From positions 13,454,001 to 13,518,000 of the forward strand of contig OZ316892.1 in NCBI GenBank assembly GCA_973895155.1: DNA of 64,000 nt, in the 5' to 3' direction. The DNA is from Marsupella aquatica. Its lineage: Eukaryota; Marchantiophyta. The notes under the pieces are model-generated. The model saw only the letters and a list, made by a program, of their open reading frames with translations, was not told where the DNA came from and made no database searches. Below are positions 36,201 through 47,930 of the stretch, in pieces (position 1 is the first letter of the stretch; every line of letters starts with the position of its first letter). Both the position numbers and the translations under genes were made by a program.

Positions 36201-36236
36201 ACAATTGCCGAGCGAATGTCTGTGTATGATGTGTAG
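27272..36236 (+). CDS. TMEM185/fragile-X-F-associated-like membrane protein with C-terminal RING (putative E3 ligase), 14 exons
   Basis: Exons, all with in-frame phases and GT/AG borders: 27272-27387, 29232-29322, 29585-29669, 29926-30010, 30430-30499, 30771-30840, 31211-31256, 33924-34197, 34466-34671, 34949-35023, 35131-35200, 35419-35499, 35878-35957, 36158-36236, for about 475 aa. Residues 1-330 form several hydrophobic segments, with motifs GRFSLPAP, WAPCHTVVAVPLLVSFELLL, LKIVFLPLLGF, MCRALMPGDEESMTDEAIWE, GALGWWDLFINFG and AECFAFLVCTKWSNP. These match the Tmemb_185A family of plants. The last two exons encode a C3HC4 RING (CRVC...PCRH...C..C...C..C, ending PICRGTIAERMSVYDV). The plant family has this architecture at close to this length. 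It is presumably a membrane-anchored ubiquitin ligase, with substrate unknown. I chose the start because MTQGRTIGLLQAFAAHCSLL begins the first membrane segment and splices in phase to exon 2. Confidence 0.92.
30734..30750 (+). repeat. 17-nt G homopolymer next to a splice acceptor
   Basis: An uninterrupted G run ends 20 nt before the exon at 30771, inside the 271-bp intron 5 of the TMEM185/RING gene, where a branch point or polypyrimidine tract would be expected. The exact length may be a sequencing artefact. Confidence 0.8.
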
Positions 36237-36299
36237 CAATTTATTTAATAGCACAGAGCAGGAGTGAAAGTGGCATCCTTTCTAACCTTGCAGTTGTAA

Positions 36300-38650
36300 A
36301 ATAGAACTGACAGGCCTGGGAAAATGTATTGGATGAGTTTACACCGTAGAAAGGACATCATACAGGAAATGTATATATTTTGACGTCGCTTTAGAGAAAT
36401 GGTAACATACTCTTAGAATAGAAAAAGAACAAATTGCGAGGATTTCGGGGACCATCCCGATGGATAAATGATTATGCTGACTTCAGTGATATAATTGTGA
36501 AGCAAGGAACATTGAGGTTGCAGTCGAAATAAATTTGGTCTTCACTCGTGTTGGCTTTTCTGGAGTCCTAGACTTGGCCTGCCTTCTATTGCGCTTTAGT
36601 ATCGTCCCATAATAACTTCATCGAACAGGGGTATATTACAACTCTCTACAGTTCATGGGAATAAATGCAGATATGCCGTATGCCGAATGTAATACGGAGG
36701 AAAAGGAGAAGATCGGGCTTGGCTTGATGTACTGCTTCCTTTTTTTCATTTCAAGTCAATTTCTCAGTAATTTAAATGCTGCGTATTGCTCAGCCAATTG
36801 CAATCAGTGACAAAGCTCGCGCACAAGTGATACTGATCTGTTAACTTTGTAAATTCCTGATAATGGCAAATGCTGAGCAAACGATTGAGATATCATGCAA
36901 CAAATCCTTAGAGAAAGCACATCTTGTCTGCCCCTGTGATGAAATGAAAATGCAATAGAACAATGAGATTGTGTAATTTCTGCTCAGCGATGATTGAATT
37001 GAATGAATGAATGAATCCGTTACAATGAATCTAACTAAGTAGGAAAATTGTCTAAGGTAGAAGTTAGACTACAAGTTTGCAATCACACGTATCCGTGATA
37101 GGAAGATGTCAGTCCATATCAGTAGATATGACTTGACATCAGAAGTTAATCTACTGATGAAGATGAGTCTAAATTATTGGAAGAAATACAGTCCCTAGAT
37201 ATGTTTGTCAATCCATGTACAGGTCACATGGATTGAATAGGTGACACATCATCTAATAACTAATTAACACACTACTCCTGAAACATTGTGGAACTGAACT
37301 ATGAGTATCAACTAATATAGTCTAACAGCCTTCACAGAGCCAGTGATATTGGTTGTCTTCAGAAGTGCCAGGGTAGACCTTGGTCTCACATGTGGCTGCG
37401 TTGAGAAGCTCGTGCAAGTGGTGGCCCTTGCCCAGGTTGACAGATCTTCAAATGTTTTACGTTTTTCTACATAAAATTAATAGAAACTGTTGTTATGTGA
37501 AAGGTCCCTAGTTTCCCATGTCTATCTGTGCCAATACTTTGTCGCTTGTATTGAGGATTCACTATATAATATCAAACACGATAATACCGCATCCCGCCCA
37601 TTCTGTGTGATAGTCTAATTATGAAATGTCATATATAGATTGTTGTAATGATGGTTTTTCAAGACTGTCTGATTGGCCAAATACCTCATCGTGAGCCATC
37701 TGTGCCTCGGCCTTGCCTTCTACAGTTCTACGCCTGACCCCGTCCCATCCATGCCTCAATATCCATGCCTTGGTCGCACAATGGCCTCAATATCCGTGCC
37801 TCAGCCTCGCTAATTGTGCACCGCATGTGCGTTGGGCTCTTAAAGTATCATACACCCATTACGTATCCATGCTGTTCATCGTTGCCTCTGCAACATAGGT
37901 AATGCACTACCCATTAGAAGCAAAACACACTACCCACTAGGCAGAGTGAGTTGCGGCATAGAATGCCCAGGGGAGCCAACTCAATGATATTATTGTCTAG
38001 TGTGAGAAGTTCCAGCTCAAAACCACTTAGTCAGATTTAGTCCAAGTTGACTCCATGGATAGTTGTTTGAGATTTAGTAAATGTATACCTCATTGGCTGA
38101 GATTCAGCTTAATGCACATCTCACTGGTTGAGAGGCACCTATAATAACATCACTAAAGACCCCTGGTTACCCTTTTGTCCTCTTGACCACCAGATGTTTA
38201 TGGAAAACGTCCCTTTGAATATAGTTTGCAATTAATATGGTTCGCTGATATAGACCCTCACGGTGCTAGCCAGTAACAACATTTCATGCAAAGCGATAAT
38301 TTGAGAAACAACAGTATTTATAGACTTTCCTAATAGTGTCAAATATCCTACAACTCAATGTGAATTTGAGACAAGTGCATTTTTTAATTTTAAATCCACA
38401 CGGTCTGTCTTGAATCCTAGTTTAATCTGATAAGCACTTGGTTCATCCAAATTCCCAGGTCAAACATGATGGTCCATTTAAGTATCAATTTTTAATGTGT
38501 ATTTTTATTTCTATTTGTCTTAGACAAGATGCATCTTTTGTATTATTGGACTTTCAATTTATTTTTGCCCCCTCGTAACATTTTTAATTTCCTTTTTCTA
38601 GACCCCCTCTTTAAGTCTATATATATATTTATTGTTCAATATTAGCATCC
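36300..38650. other. 3' flank of the RING gene and intergenic DNA, no gene supported
   Basis: The first few hundred bases are likely 3' untranslated sequence of the RING gene. The remainder is AT-rich with short frames only. Confidence 0.4.
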
Positions 38651-38681
38651 ATCTGTTAGAGTATTGAATTTCATCCTTTCA

Positions 38682-40174
38682 TCTTTCTTCTATAATACTC
38701 AATCCCCGCCCTTTTGGGGTACGTTGTCCCTTTACAAAATCAATTTTGCCGGGATTCATCCATGGTCATCGGGTCATGTCATCGTATTTTCTTGGCCTTT
38801 GATGATAAAAAAAATGAGGTGATAGTACCTTGCTTCCCCTCTAAGTAAGGCTCTAGGACAGTAAGGTCTGAATGAATGTACAGTTTGGATAATACCAGTA
38901 CCAACAGTATAGTTAAATAATACAAGACAGTACCAGGACAATACCTTTTCGGGGGAGAGATTAGTAGAAAATGGTCGAGACGGAATGCACAACAATAATG
39001 ATAAAAAATTAATAAATAAAGTACATGTTATATTATTAAATTTTCATGTAGAAAATTATCAATGCCCATAATATATTACCCAGAATTTATTCCTTAACTT
39101 TGCATAACTATAATGAATTCATTCCAAAAAGTATCTCAAATCATAAAAAGTTAATGTAGAATTGTGAAGTATTTTCCTTATCACCTTTAGCTTTTCCATT
39201 GGTAAAAAAGAGATGAATAAAAAGAGAACAAACCTACTAACATAGAACCAACAAAGTGTAACCTTAGTAATCAAAACAAAACTAAGATTCATTAGCATTT
39301 CAAATTCAAATATTATGATATCCTATCCCACTTCTCATTTTACAAAATGAAAAATAAGAAGCAGTGTTGAGCATAGACGGCAATCGCAATGGTAAGCACA
39401 TGACACATCCAACGCGCAAGTAGTCGACACAAGAGATATATGGTTCACCCCCTTGAGGCTACGTCCACGGGAACACACAAGAGAGTTTTACTAAACTCTA
39501 AGCCCGTTGGCCATACCAAGTCTCCACAGTGTAAGCTCTTCTCGTTTCTCAATTGGCTGTTAGGTCCTCATCTCTCAATTGAGACCTTGAGTAAATACCT
39601 AACAGGCAACATATCCTGGCTCTTCATAAAAACAATAGTTTTTGGTATAGTCTGATCCACCCAATACACCCCTTTTGTCTCAACTATCTGCCCAAGATGT
39701 TTTGAGCTTGCCGCACCTACTTGCAATGGGATGAAACTTAATTATCAAAAATTGAATAGTATAGATTTAAAATATATGAAAAATAAAAAAATAAAAAAAA
39801 TGAAAGAATTTTGACTACTAAAGTGGATCTACTCGACATCTTTTCTCTAATCGACTTTCTCTCACCTCAACATCTTATCTTTGCTCATCTCGCCATATTT
39901 TTCTCATGTTGGCATCCTTATCAGACCACGACATCTTCCATCACCCTGGACATTTTTTCTCTCCTTGACATCTTTCCTCGTCTTTACATCTTTTACTCAT
40001 CTTGCTGCCTTTTCTCTCCTCGATGTCTTTCTGTTGCCTCAACATCTTTTCTTTTTATTCTCATCGACATCTTTTTTTCTTATCGACATCTTTTTTCACC
40101 TTGACATCTTTTCCTCATCTTGACATCTTTCCTTGCCTCAACATCTTTTGTGCAATGCACACGTATCGGGCTAG
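38682..40174 (+). mobile_element. non-autonomous Helitron H1 with subterminal minisatellite
   Basis: The 5' end is TCTTTCTTCTATAATACTC after a host A (38681). The 3' end is the hairpin TGTGC-AAT-GCACA (40149-40161), then 9 nt, then CTAG (40171-40174), followed by host T. Helitrons insert between A and T without target duplication. The host sequence rejoins: flanks ...GTTAGAGTATTGAATT...CTTTCA and TTTAGGTTATATTA match the uninterrupted paralogue around 40472-40513 (GTTAGAATATTGAAATT...CTTACA|TTTAGG), an empty site. Array units with ACATCTT occupy about 39826-40148. An LTR is nested at 39365. No Rep/helicase coding sequence is present. Confidence 0.85.
39365..39604 (+). mobile_element. solo LTR (family L1) with internal deletion, nested in Helitron H1
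   Basis: It starts TGTTGAGCATAGACGGC and ends AAATACCTAACA, with the landmarks AAGTAGTCGACACAAGAGA and GGCTACGTCCACGGGAA. The block around GGCTCCGTAACAATGAGC is deleted, giving 240 bp instead of about 340. Flanks AGCAG and GGCAA differ by two transitions, compatible with a decayed 5-bp target duplication. Confidence 0.8.
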
Positions 40175-40790
40175 TTTAGGTTATATTAAGTGACATTTCA
40201 TACAGTAAGTATACCTAAACCCTAACCTATCTCTTCCCAAGAGTGAGTGAAAAAGCCAAGGAGTGTGAGAAACAAACACTTCAAAATAACACTATCCCTC
40301 CCATCTTACTACTACTTAAGAGTGTCACTTCAGGTTTCCTAATGTTATAGTTTTGAGTGACTTTTGTGTCACTGACTAAAGTCATTATGAGAGACACATG
40401 AAAGACCCACCACTTTTTTGAATGAGATTTATAATATTTTAGAAGCTAAGTAATTATGTACTAGAAAAAAATGTTAGAATATTGAAATTAATCCTTACAT
40501 TTAGGTTATATTACGTTACATTTCATACAGTAAGTATACCTTAATCCGAACCTATCTCTTCCCAAGAGTGTGACAAAGCCAAAGAGTGTGAGAAACAAAC
40601 ACTTCGTAATAACACTATCCCTCCCATCTTACTACTACTTAGAGTGTTGTTTCCAAAGTTTATGGTTTTGAGTGACTTCCGTGTCACTAAAGTCATTCTG
40701 AGAGACACATCAAAGACCCACCACTTTTTTGAATGAGATTTATAATCTTTTAGAAGCTAAGTAGTTATGTACTAGAATAATGAAATGTGG
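40175..40790 (+). repeat. 325-bp tandem duplication
   Basis: TTTAGGTTATATTA starts at 40175 and again at 40500. The two units share ACATTTCATACAGTAAGTAT, AACCTATCTCTTCCCAAGAG, CACTATCCCTCCCATCTTAC and TTTTTTGAATGAGATTTATA in order. Unit 1 begins exactly at the 3' end of Helitron H1, and the junction between units is its empty site. Confidence 0.9.
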
Positions 40791-41456
40791 GGATAAAAGT
40801 GGGGCCAATCCTTTTGTATGGCCATAAGCAATGAGGTGAGGGAAAACGTACCAAGTGGCCCAAACTAATTTATTCTGGCTCTAATGTTGGAGCAAGTCTA
40901 TTATAAATGACACGGTGCCCGAGGAAAGTCATAGATTTCCATCCACCACATGTTAAAATAGTGAAGAATAATGGTTTGTGCTACTCTTAGTTTCTGCTAC
41001 ATTTAAGTAAACTTAGGCACCTTCTTCCCTAAGAGACCTATTTCTCGCATCAAAGTTGAAAATGAAAGCCCACTATTGATTATCTAGTATCGGTCATTTT
41101 GGATCTTGTAGTAGAGTTCTTTGTAGCTATCAGCCTGTCTTTGGGTGACTCTTCATGAGGTGGCTGCTTGGGGCTTTCCTTTTGGGGACCACTTGTGTTC
41201 TTTTAATTACTTCTGAATCATCAATAGTGTTGCAGCATTGACAACAACGAGGATTGGAAGTTTGAAACATTACTTTGAACTCAAATAATATATTTCCTTT
41301 GTAGAAGTGGCCACACTTTTGGGTCTCAAGCAGCTGCTAGTTCCATCTGAGTTGCCTTATTTTTCACCGTCCATCTTAGAAGTCACCTTTAACACCAACA
41401 AAAGAGACAAATAAATTTGTTTTCACCTTATCTATGAAATGAATCCCAATGAACAA

Positions 41457-41740
41457 TCTTACTTATAAAGCACCAACTACAAGCTCGAGCTGGGGTCTAG
41501 GCTTCTAGAGTGAAGACTCTAGACCGTAACTCCATTGCCCCACCATAACATATGTGCATAGAAAGAGTGATGTGCATAGAAAAGAGTATGGTATGTTATG
41601 TATGATTATTAGAATAATGATGAGTATGATTATTTTTATATCATTTCATTAACCTTCAAAAAATGTGGATAAGGAATATATTTTGGTGACATTTTTATTG
41701 TCCTCCCCACAATTCACATTCAAAGAACGTGTAGTCAAGG
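41457..41740 (+). repeat. dispersed repeat with XbaI-like palindrome
   Basis: It starts A|TCTTACTTATAAAGC, contains GGTCTAGGCTTCTAGAGTGA followed by GACTCTAGACC, and then CCCCACCATAACATATGTGC, TTATATCATTTCATTAACC and ATTCACATTCAA. The copy at 57130 is collinear throughout but is split by a Helitron. This copy supplies the empty site for that insertion. Confidence 0.7.
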
Positions 41741-41844
41741 CTAGTTGTAATTTGGTAGATCAGTGTAACTTTGGCTTGTCATATAACCAGGGGATTTGTG
41801 ACTTCATGCGCTCACCCCTCAGGAGGTGGGAAGTTATGACCAAA

Positions 41845-43059
41845 CTAGCGCAATGCCTGTGCGTTGCGCAAAAGATGTTGAGGTGAAAAAAGATGTCAAG
41901 ATGAAGAAAAAAGATGTCAGTTTGAAAAATTATCAATGAGAGAAAAAGATGTCAAGGTGAAGAAAAAATGTTGGTGTGAAAAAAGTTTTCGATGAGAGAA
42001 AAAAAATTTGAGGCGAAGAAAAGATGTTGGTGTGAAAAATGTTGTTGATGAGAGAAAAAGACGTTGAGGTGAGGAAAATAAGTCCAAGTGAAAAAAAGAT
42101 GTTAAGGAGAGAAAATATGGCAAGGTGAGAAAAAAGATGTAAAGATGAGAGAAAACATGTAAAGAAGATAAAAGATGTTGAGGGTGAGGAAAAAATGTCG
42201 TGGTGAGGTAAAGAACACAAAAAATGTCTATGCATTGCACACAAGATGTTGAAAGGAGAAAAACAATCAAGGCAAAGTTGTCAAGAAAACACAAAATAAT
42301 GCAGACAAACTCATTCCCTATGCGCCGCAAAAAAGATGTAGCATATAAGAATGTCATTGTTTGATGGTGTTTGTCATTGTTACAAAAATATTGTCATTTT
42401 GGTTATTATTGTAAACATGTTACTTATTGTTGAGGAGGATGAAGATGAGAACATGGAGATGCAAAATGGGTGACAATGGCCATTACACCATTGAGTCATA
42501 GCATGATCACCCAAAGAAATGATGCAACTTTTCTTAAAATTAAATTATTAATATTTTATATACATAATATATACACGCTTATTTTTTAATATTAGGGGCA
42601 GAAAAATACAAAATTATCTCACTTTATCGTCTTATCTATTTTTCCCTACCTTTTTCATTCTCCTCTTCCTCAAGTTTTGTTCATTTTTTGCCTTTATGTG
42701 GCCCTCCCCTTTTTTTTCCTCCATGCCAATTTCTTGCTACCTTCTCCCTGATCTTTGGATAGTGCTTTATCTTTATGTCTTTATGAGAGTATAATATATA
42801 ATATAATCAATGCACCCTTGTAGAGTTGTAGTTCCCATGGGAGAGTAAAAAGTACAATATATTGTAAATTATACTTGAGAGTTATCTCACATAGGGTATT
42901 GCAATGTGATTATGTGTACCTTGGCCACAAAATTAAAAATCAAACGGTTACAAAAACTCACCCAAACGATCTAACAGCTGTCATTCATCCCCGCCCAAAA
43001 TGCATTTTATAACAGGAAGACCGGCTAAAATGAGCAAAATTCAATATTATAGATGTAGA
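41845..43059 (-). mobile_element. non-autonomous Helitron H2 with subterminal minisatellite
   Basis: On the minus strand the 5' end is A|TCTACATCTATAATATTG (43059) and the 3' end is an imperfect hairpin TGCGC-AAC-GCACA, 9 nt, then CTAG (41848-41845), followed by T. A tandem array with AACATCTT units lies at about 41873-42345. The same host flanks surround Helitron H3 in arm B (CTTCAA before, TGGTCATAACTT after). A degenerate second 3'-end-like hairpin is present near 42225-42245. It has no coding capacity. Confidence 0.8.
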
Positions 43060-44577
43060 TTGAAGGCCATTTTTTGGTCCATTTTTGTGAAAAATCCCCA
43101 ATTGTTTTGTTTGCTCAAGTAGCTAGCAATATTTGGGTAAGAATTGTGGCAAAAACCAATGAAAAGAATGCTGGCCTCAACCCTGGCTGCCTGATTCTTA
43201 TACCCATGTTGCTTGCCCAATGTCTGAAACCCTAAGCGTGTATACTCCACCTGGCTGCATTGGTGTTAAAAGCTAGTGTGCACCTACAGAGACTCCAATC
43301 TGGAACCCCCAGCAAGCAGCTGTCCGGTCTTGATCACGTCTGTAGTCACTTTAATGATCTCAATGCTGGCTTTTATCTATAATCAAACAGTAACATAAAG
43401 GCCCGAGCTTTAGATGGATTGTGAGAAACATGCATCCATTTCCAATTCCACTCCCCACCGTAGCCCAGAGTCATGATATAGACTCTTCCCTGTAGACAAT
43501 AGGCCCTATTCTAGCTTTTGATCACTGTTTACTATAGAGATAGACTCTTTTTACTTTATATAAATTTAGGAATTTATCTGACCAATAATGAGGGAGTTAT
43601 ATTGAACCCTGGGCCTCTTAAAGTACCCACCAAAAGTCTATGATGAACTTGGACATAATGTTTACAGTCCCTGAGTCCCTGTTTTGTCCAGGCTCATAGA
43701 TCAGTTATCTCATAGGAAATGAGTCACACATTCAGTAACATATGGCTTGTTTCTTTCACTCGAAGGTGTTATTGTTGTCTTTGATCAGTGTCCAATTTTC
43801 TTCTCTGCTGTACTCAAGCTCACATGCTAAACCTCTATTAGTTTTCACCATTGGACACTAAACCATAGTTTAATTGAACTCTGCGGATATTGATCACAGT
43901 TATTTGAATCCCATTGATTGTAAATGTTGTCAGTTCATGAGGGTGTTGAGGTTTCTTACCCTCTTAATGCATATGGCTTGCAATTGTTTTATTTAGCCTT
44001 CGTTGCCGGTTTGCAATTTTCCTGTCATATTTGGTTTCAGCCACCTTACCGATAAGTGGCAGTTTTCCAGTCTTCAGGGGTACTTGGTTTCGTTAAAAAG
44101 AAAACACCCGCCTACTTGAGTCGACTCAGATTGGAGCTATACCACCCCAATCCACAAATTGAGATATAATTTCGCCATCACATTCGATCTAGTTCTCTGA
44201 CATCCATCAAAGATGAAATTTGAAAATTCGGTTTAGATTTTGATCATATAGGCAAATCCCAAATTTCCAAGTCACATGTGTATCCCTTGCGAGTTTTAGG
44301 GGTTCACATTTGTTATGGGTTACCGAAACAGTGATATCCAAGACTTCCTCTCCTTTCTCAGTCTCAAAAAGTTACATGTCTGTCAAGACTTGACCTCCAA
44401 TTTCTATAGCATTGGTAGTCATAGTATAGATAGAATCTACTCGTATTTCCGGTGCGAGAATTCATATATCCATTGTATTAATCCAGCGGAGACATACCCC
44501 GCAATCCACGTTCCTGTTCATCTAAACAAGAGCTCAATCTTCGTGGATCAACTTCAATCTGCATGAGAATAGCTTTA

Positions 44578-45176
44578 CGAAGACCGACTTGATCACAAGA
44601 AATCAAAACAAATGCACGGAACAAACCTACAAATCCAGGAGAAACCTAATCACAATATTGCAGAGAAACAAACTATCACGCGAATCGAAAAGTGACATCT
44701 ACTTTCCTGCATCACATGTCAAGAAGATGACCAAAAGGTTGAATTATTGCAGAAATCCTAGCACAAAGACAGTTGAAGACTCGCACCCCATTCACCAACC
44801 CACTTCCCTGACGAGTTGCCGCAGAATGTTGACGAAGGTTGGCAGAGAAATATTGTTAAAGTCGAGTACAAACCCTAAACCCTAAACCCTAAACTGTAGC
44901 TACAAAAGCTCTACTCTACCATACAATTCCATGCCAAAAATCAAAAGGTCAATCTAAAATTGACTGCCAGACAGCGACTTCAAACCAACACTTCAAACAG
45001 ATTCTTTACAGTAGTAGGTGAAAAGTTAGGCTGTCCTGTATTTAGGCAGTATGGTTACCTTTCCACAGATCATTTTTACAAGCAAAACCCAGTCAGAGTA
45101 GCTCTCAATTGTTGTCAAGCGTCCAAGTTTGAGAAAAGAAGAAGAAAAAAAATAGGGAAAGGTGCTGGCCAGGACA
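44578..45176. other. arm-A-specific segment with interstitial telomeric repeats
   Basis: About 600 bp is present in arm A between GAATAGCTTT and ACAAACAC but absent from the matching site in arm B (near 51650). It contains three AAACCCT units at 44870-44894. It is either an insertion in arm A or a deletion in arm B. No gene is recognised inside it. Confidence 0.65.
44870..44894 (+). repeat. interstitial telomere-type repeat (AAACCCT)n
   Basis: Slightly more than three perfect AAACCCT units, the plant telomere motif. It is too short and internal to be a telomere. Shorter TTTAGGG runs also occur near 7093. Confidence 0.85.
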
Positions 45177-45279
45177 AACACTGGGGGCACAAGGAACGAA
45201 AGAAGTATGAGGAAGGGATTTATACACAGGCTGCCTAGACTAAACATACAATATATAGCTCAAAACTACCAACGTGACG

Positions 45280-47930
45280 TCACACGGGAAGATACCTAGG
45301 ATGAAGAGGTGCTTGGTTTTTGTATTCGGAAGCACGGCTTACTCTCTCTCGTCCGCACAGACAGTGCACAGATGTGAGATTGAGACAGCCGCTGACGTTC
45401 AACGAGCATCTCTCTGGACAGGTGTGCAAAGCTGGATAGGCATTACACACTGCCTGCACTGCACAAGCCGAGAGAGCTCTGCATCCACTCAAATTGAGTG
45501 ACACCAACCCAAAACCATCTAGGTCACTCACCAGGGTCTCAATATACCCTCTTGGAGTTGACTGCTGATTGGTCACACTATCACAGCTGCTGCTGCTACT
45601 GCTACTGCTTCTAGTTCCACTACAACTCCCTGAACAATTGCGTGCAATTGCACCCCGATTAGTGTACATCTGGCCATAGCCAAAGGACAATTTGGAATTG
45701 CTTCTTTCAGCTCGACGAGATAAATTGCCCTGGTCTGCCAATGCATACATGGAAAGATCTGTAATATTCTGACACCTGTACAAGTTGAGTACCCGAAGGC
45801 GTAGGCAACGGTCTGCCAAAACCATGACACTCCGATCTGAACAATGAGTCGAGCAATTAGAATTATGTGCAAGAGTCGAACATCAAACATTTCCTTTGCT
45901 ACACGAGATTCGTCTAATATAATCTATTTTTCTACAATAAGACGACACATCAAACAAAAGCATACCTATCTGTTCCCTTCTAGGACGCCGAAACATAGTC
46001 GTTGAATTATAATATACCTCTCTAGACTGGGTCCTTGGTTCACACCAGAATAAGTATAACCTCAGATATGCAAAGGTTTGGCCAGACCTCTTGTAAATGA
46101 CAGAGTACAGGATATGCTATCAAGGAACTCTGATGAGAGTGAGCACGTACCTGTGATTAGATGGCATCCACACAAATCCATTACTCGCAACTCTGAACAT
46201 CCACACGCTAGCGCCATTACACCAACGTCGGTGATGCGTTCGCACCAGCCAACATTCAAATATTGTAGTTTACTGCAATTTTCAGCGAGTGCCTGTCGTG
46301 AACACAACACAGAAACAACAAATCACTGCCATCAGAGTGGGTTCTTGTTTTCAGAAGGGGCGGCTGGAGCTGCGCGACGTAGTACACTCCTCCCAAATGT
46401 AACCGCCTTCCATTCCATCAATTACCCAGAAAAATTAAAGCTCCAACGTAGTCGTACTGCCTACAAGACGAAATGCTACAAATAAACAGAGTTCCTTTTG
46501 TAGGCTGCTTCCTTGGCAGTATATTTGGATTGGATCCAAGATAAGAATATGATAGTGAGTCTTATTAGAATATGATAGTGAGTCTAATCATCATGTAGCG
46601 ACTTCAAATGTATGTTCCTGACTGAGAAGCACTAATGATTTTATTAAACCCCTGCTTCTGTCCTTAATTGTGCAGAATTCTCTTAAACTACAGACCTGCC
46701 ATCATTTGCTGGCGTATCTCTACACCCCTGAGAAGGGGATTTGCAATAATGACACCCGCTCGCTCATGAAATGGAAAACTACACTCCACCACATGCGCAC
46801 CAACCGGGTTTCCAGAGGCGATGAAAAATTACCGTCAAAGCTCTATCGGTTGCAGCGTTATCACAGCCACAAAGATTTAACTGTCTCAAGTTTCTGCAGC
46901 TCTTAGCCAAAGCAACCAATCCAACCTCAGTAATCCCCAAGCAGCCGCTCAAATTTATCTTCTCGAGCCGCACACACCCTTTCGCCAAGGCCACCAAAGA
47001 GCGATCGGTGAGCCGTGTGCCATTTGTCAGATCGAGAATTCTCAACTCAAGCATGTTACTTCCCAGGGCTTCAATTGCACTGTCATGCAGGTTGAGGCAC
47101 CGACGTAGATTGCAGCTTGAAAGTTTGGAGAATTTCGGGGCCAAAGACTGGACCAAGTTACTGACATTGCGGCCACACCTGCACAATCCCAACATTGGTG
47201 TAAAGAAAATGGAATGCTTGATTGAGTTCTTAGACGGTTTTCACCTGAGGCGTCAATGTTTATCTGTCCCATAAATTCAATGATGGGATTGCGAATTCTT
47301 TGTCCTGTTAAAGCCCACTTTTACGGACTCTGTCGACTCGCTTGACTCTATGGCCGTGTTCATGAACTAATGTTGAGGGCCAAAACCTAGAGAAAATAGC
47401 AAGCTTTAGGGTGGAAACACAACATACCAGGAAAATGAAAGATCAAGGATACCAAGGCGCAGAGCATCACGCCACGCGTGACAAACTCCACTTGCAACGA
47501 CAATAGTGCGATTGTCGACGAGTGTCATGATGCGAACCAGTACCTCCATTGGCAAATCTGGCCATTTTGAATCGCCATCTTCTCCTGTTACCAAGTCTGC
47601 TTCAAAATCAGTACTGGACCCACTCCGCTTTTGCAAGAGCCGTTTCCATTTCAACTTCATGTCTCGAGGGGCAGATTCTACATCTTCCTCTTCCACAGCC
47701 CAAAAATACGGGGAAATCCCCGAGGCATCATGTGGCAATCCTGCTCTGGCTTTCAGTTTCTCCATGGCAATGACTTCCTTGCTCGACTCGACACAAGTGG
47801 TCTCAAAACTGCCACGCTCTGCTTTTATATCCTCGGCGTGATCTGTACAACAAATCACTGTAAGACTTCCGCTGGCTAGGATATACATTAAAACACTTGT
47901 GCTGTCTAGAAACCACTCCCCATCGTTCAT
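45280..47930 (-). CDS. SKP2A: F-box/LRR protein, SKP2A/SKP2B-like, 4 exons
   Basis: Exons 47930-47428, 47178-46833, 46292-46151 and 45836-45280 join in frame (515 aa). Exon 1 ends with the F-box (KWPDLPMEVLVRIMTLVDNR, VVASGVCHAWRDAL). Exons 2-4 encode LRRs of the cysteine-containing type (LQYLNVGWCERITDVGVMAL, LRVMDLCGCHLIT, LRVLNLYRCQNITDLSMYAL). The C terminus has SACAVQAVCNAYPALHTC and LNVSGCLNLTSVHCLC, a signature of plant SKP2A/B, the substrate adaptors of SCF complexes that in Arabidopsis act on cell-cycle regulators and bind auxin. It is longer than Arabidopsis SKP2A (371 aa) through an N-terminal extension and a Ser-rich insertion (Ser codon run near 45585-45615). The start is uncertain: ATG 47766 is an alternative. 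Exons 3-4 lie in inverted-duplication arm A. Confidence 0.92.

Larger units (their letters stand above)
41793..46653. repeat. arm A of a large inverted duplication
   Basis: Reverse-complement homology to 50103-55132. The inner edge is at AAACCCCT (46653, paired with 50103), inside intron 2 of the SKP2-like gene. The outer edge is at the TGGTCATAACTT...TCACAAA block (paired with 55079-55132). The arm carries exons 3-4 of the SKP2-like gene, a downstream intergenic segment and Helitron H2. Many small differences and several indels separate the arms, so the duplication is not fresh. Confidence 0.88.

Noticed and set aside
44870-44894. AAACCCT repeats as a chromosome end
   Set aside because: Only about three units, internal, with normal sequence on both sides.
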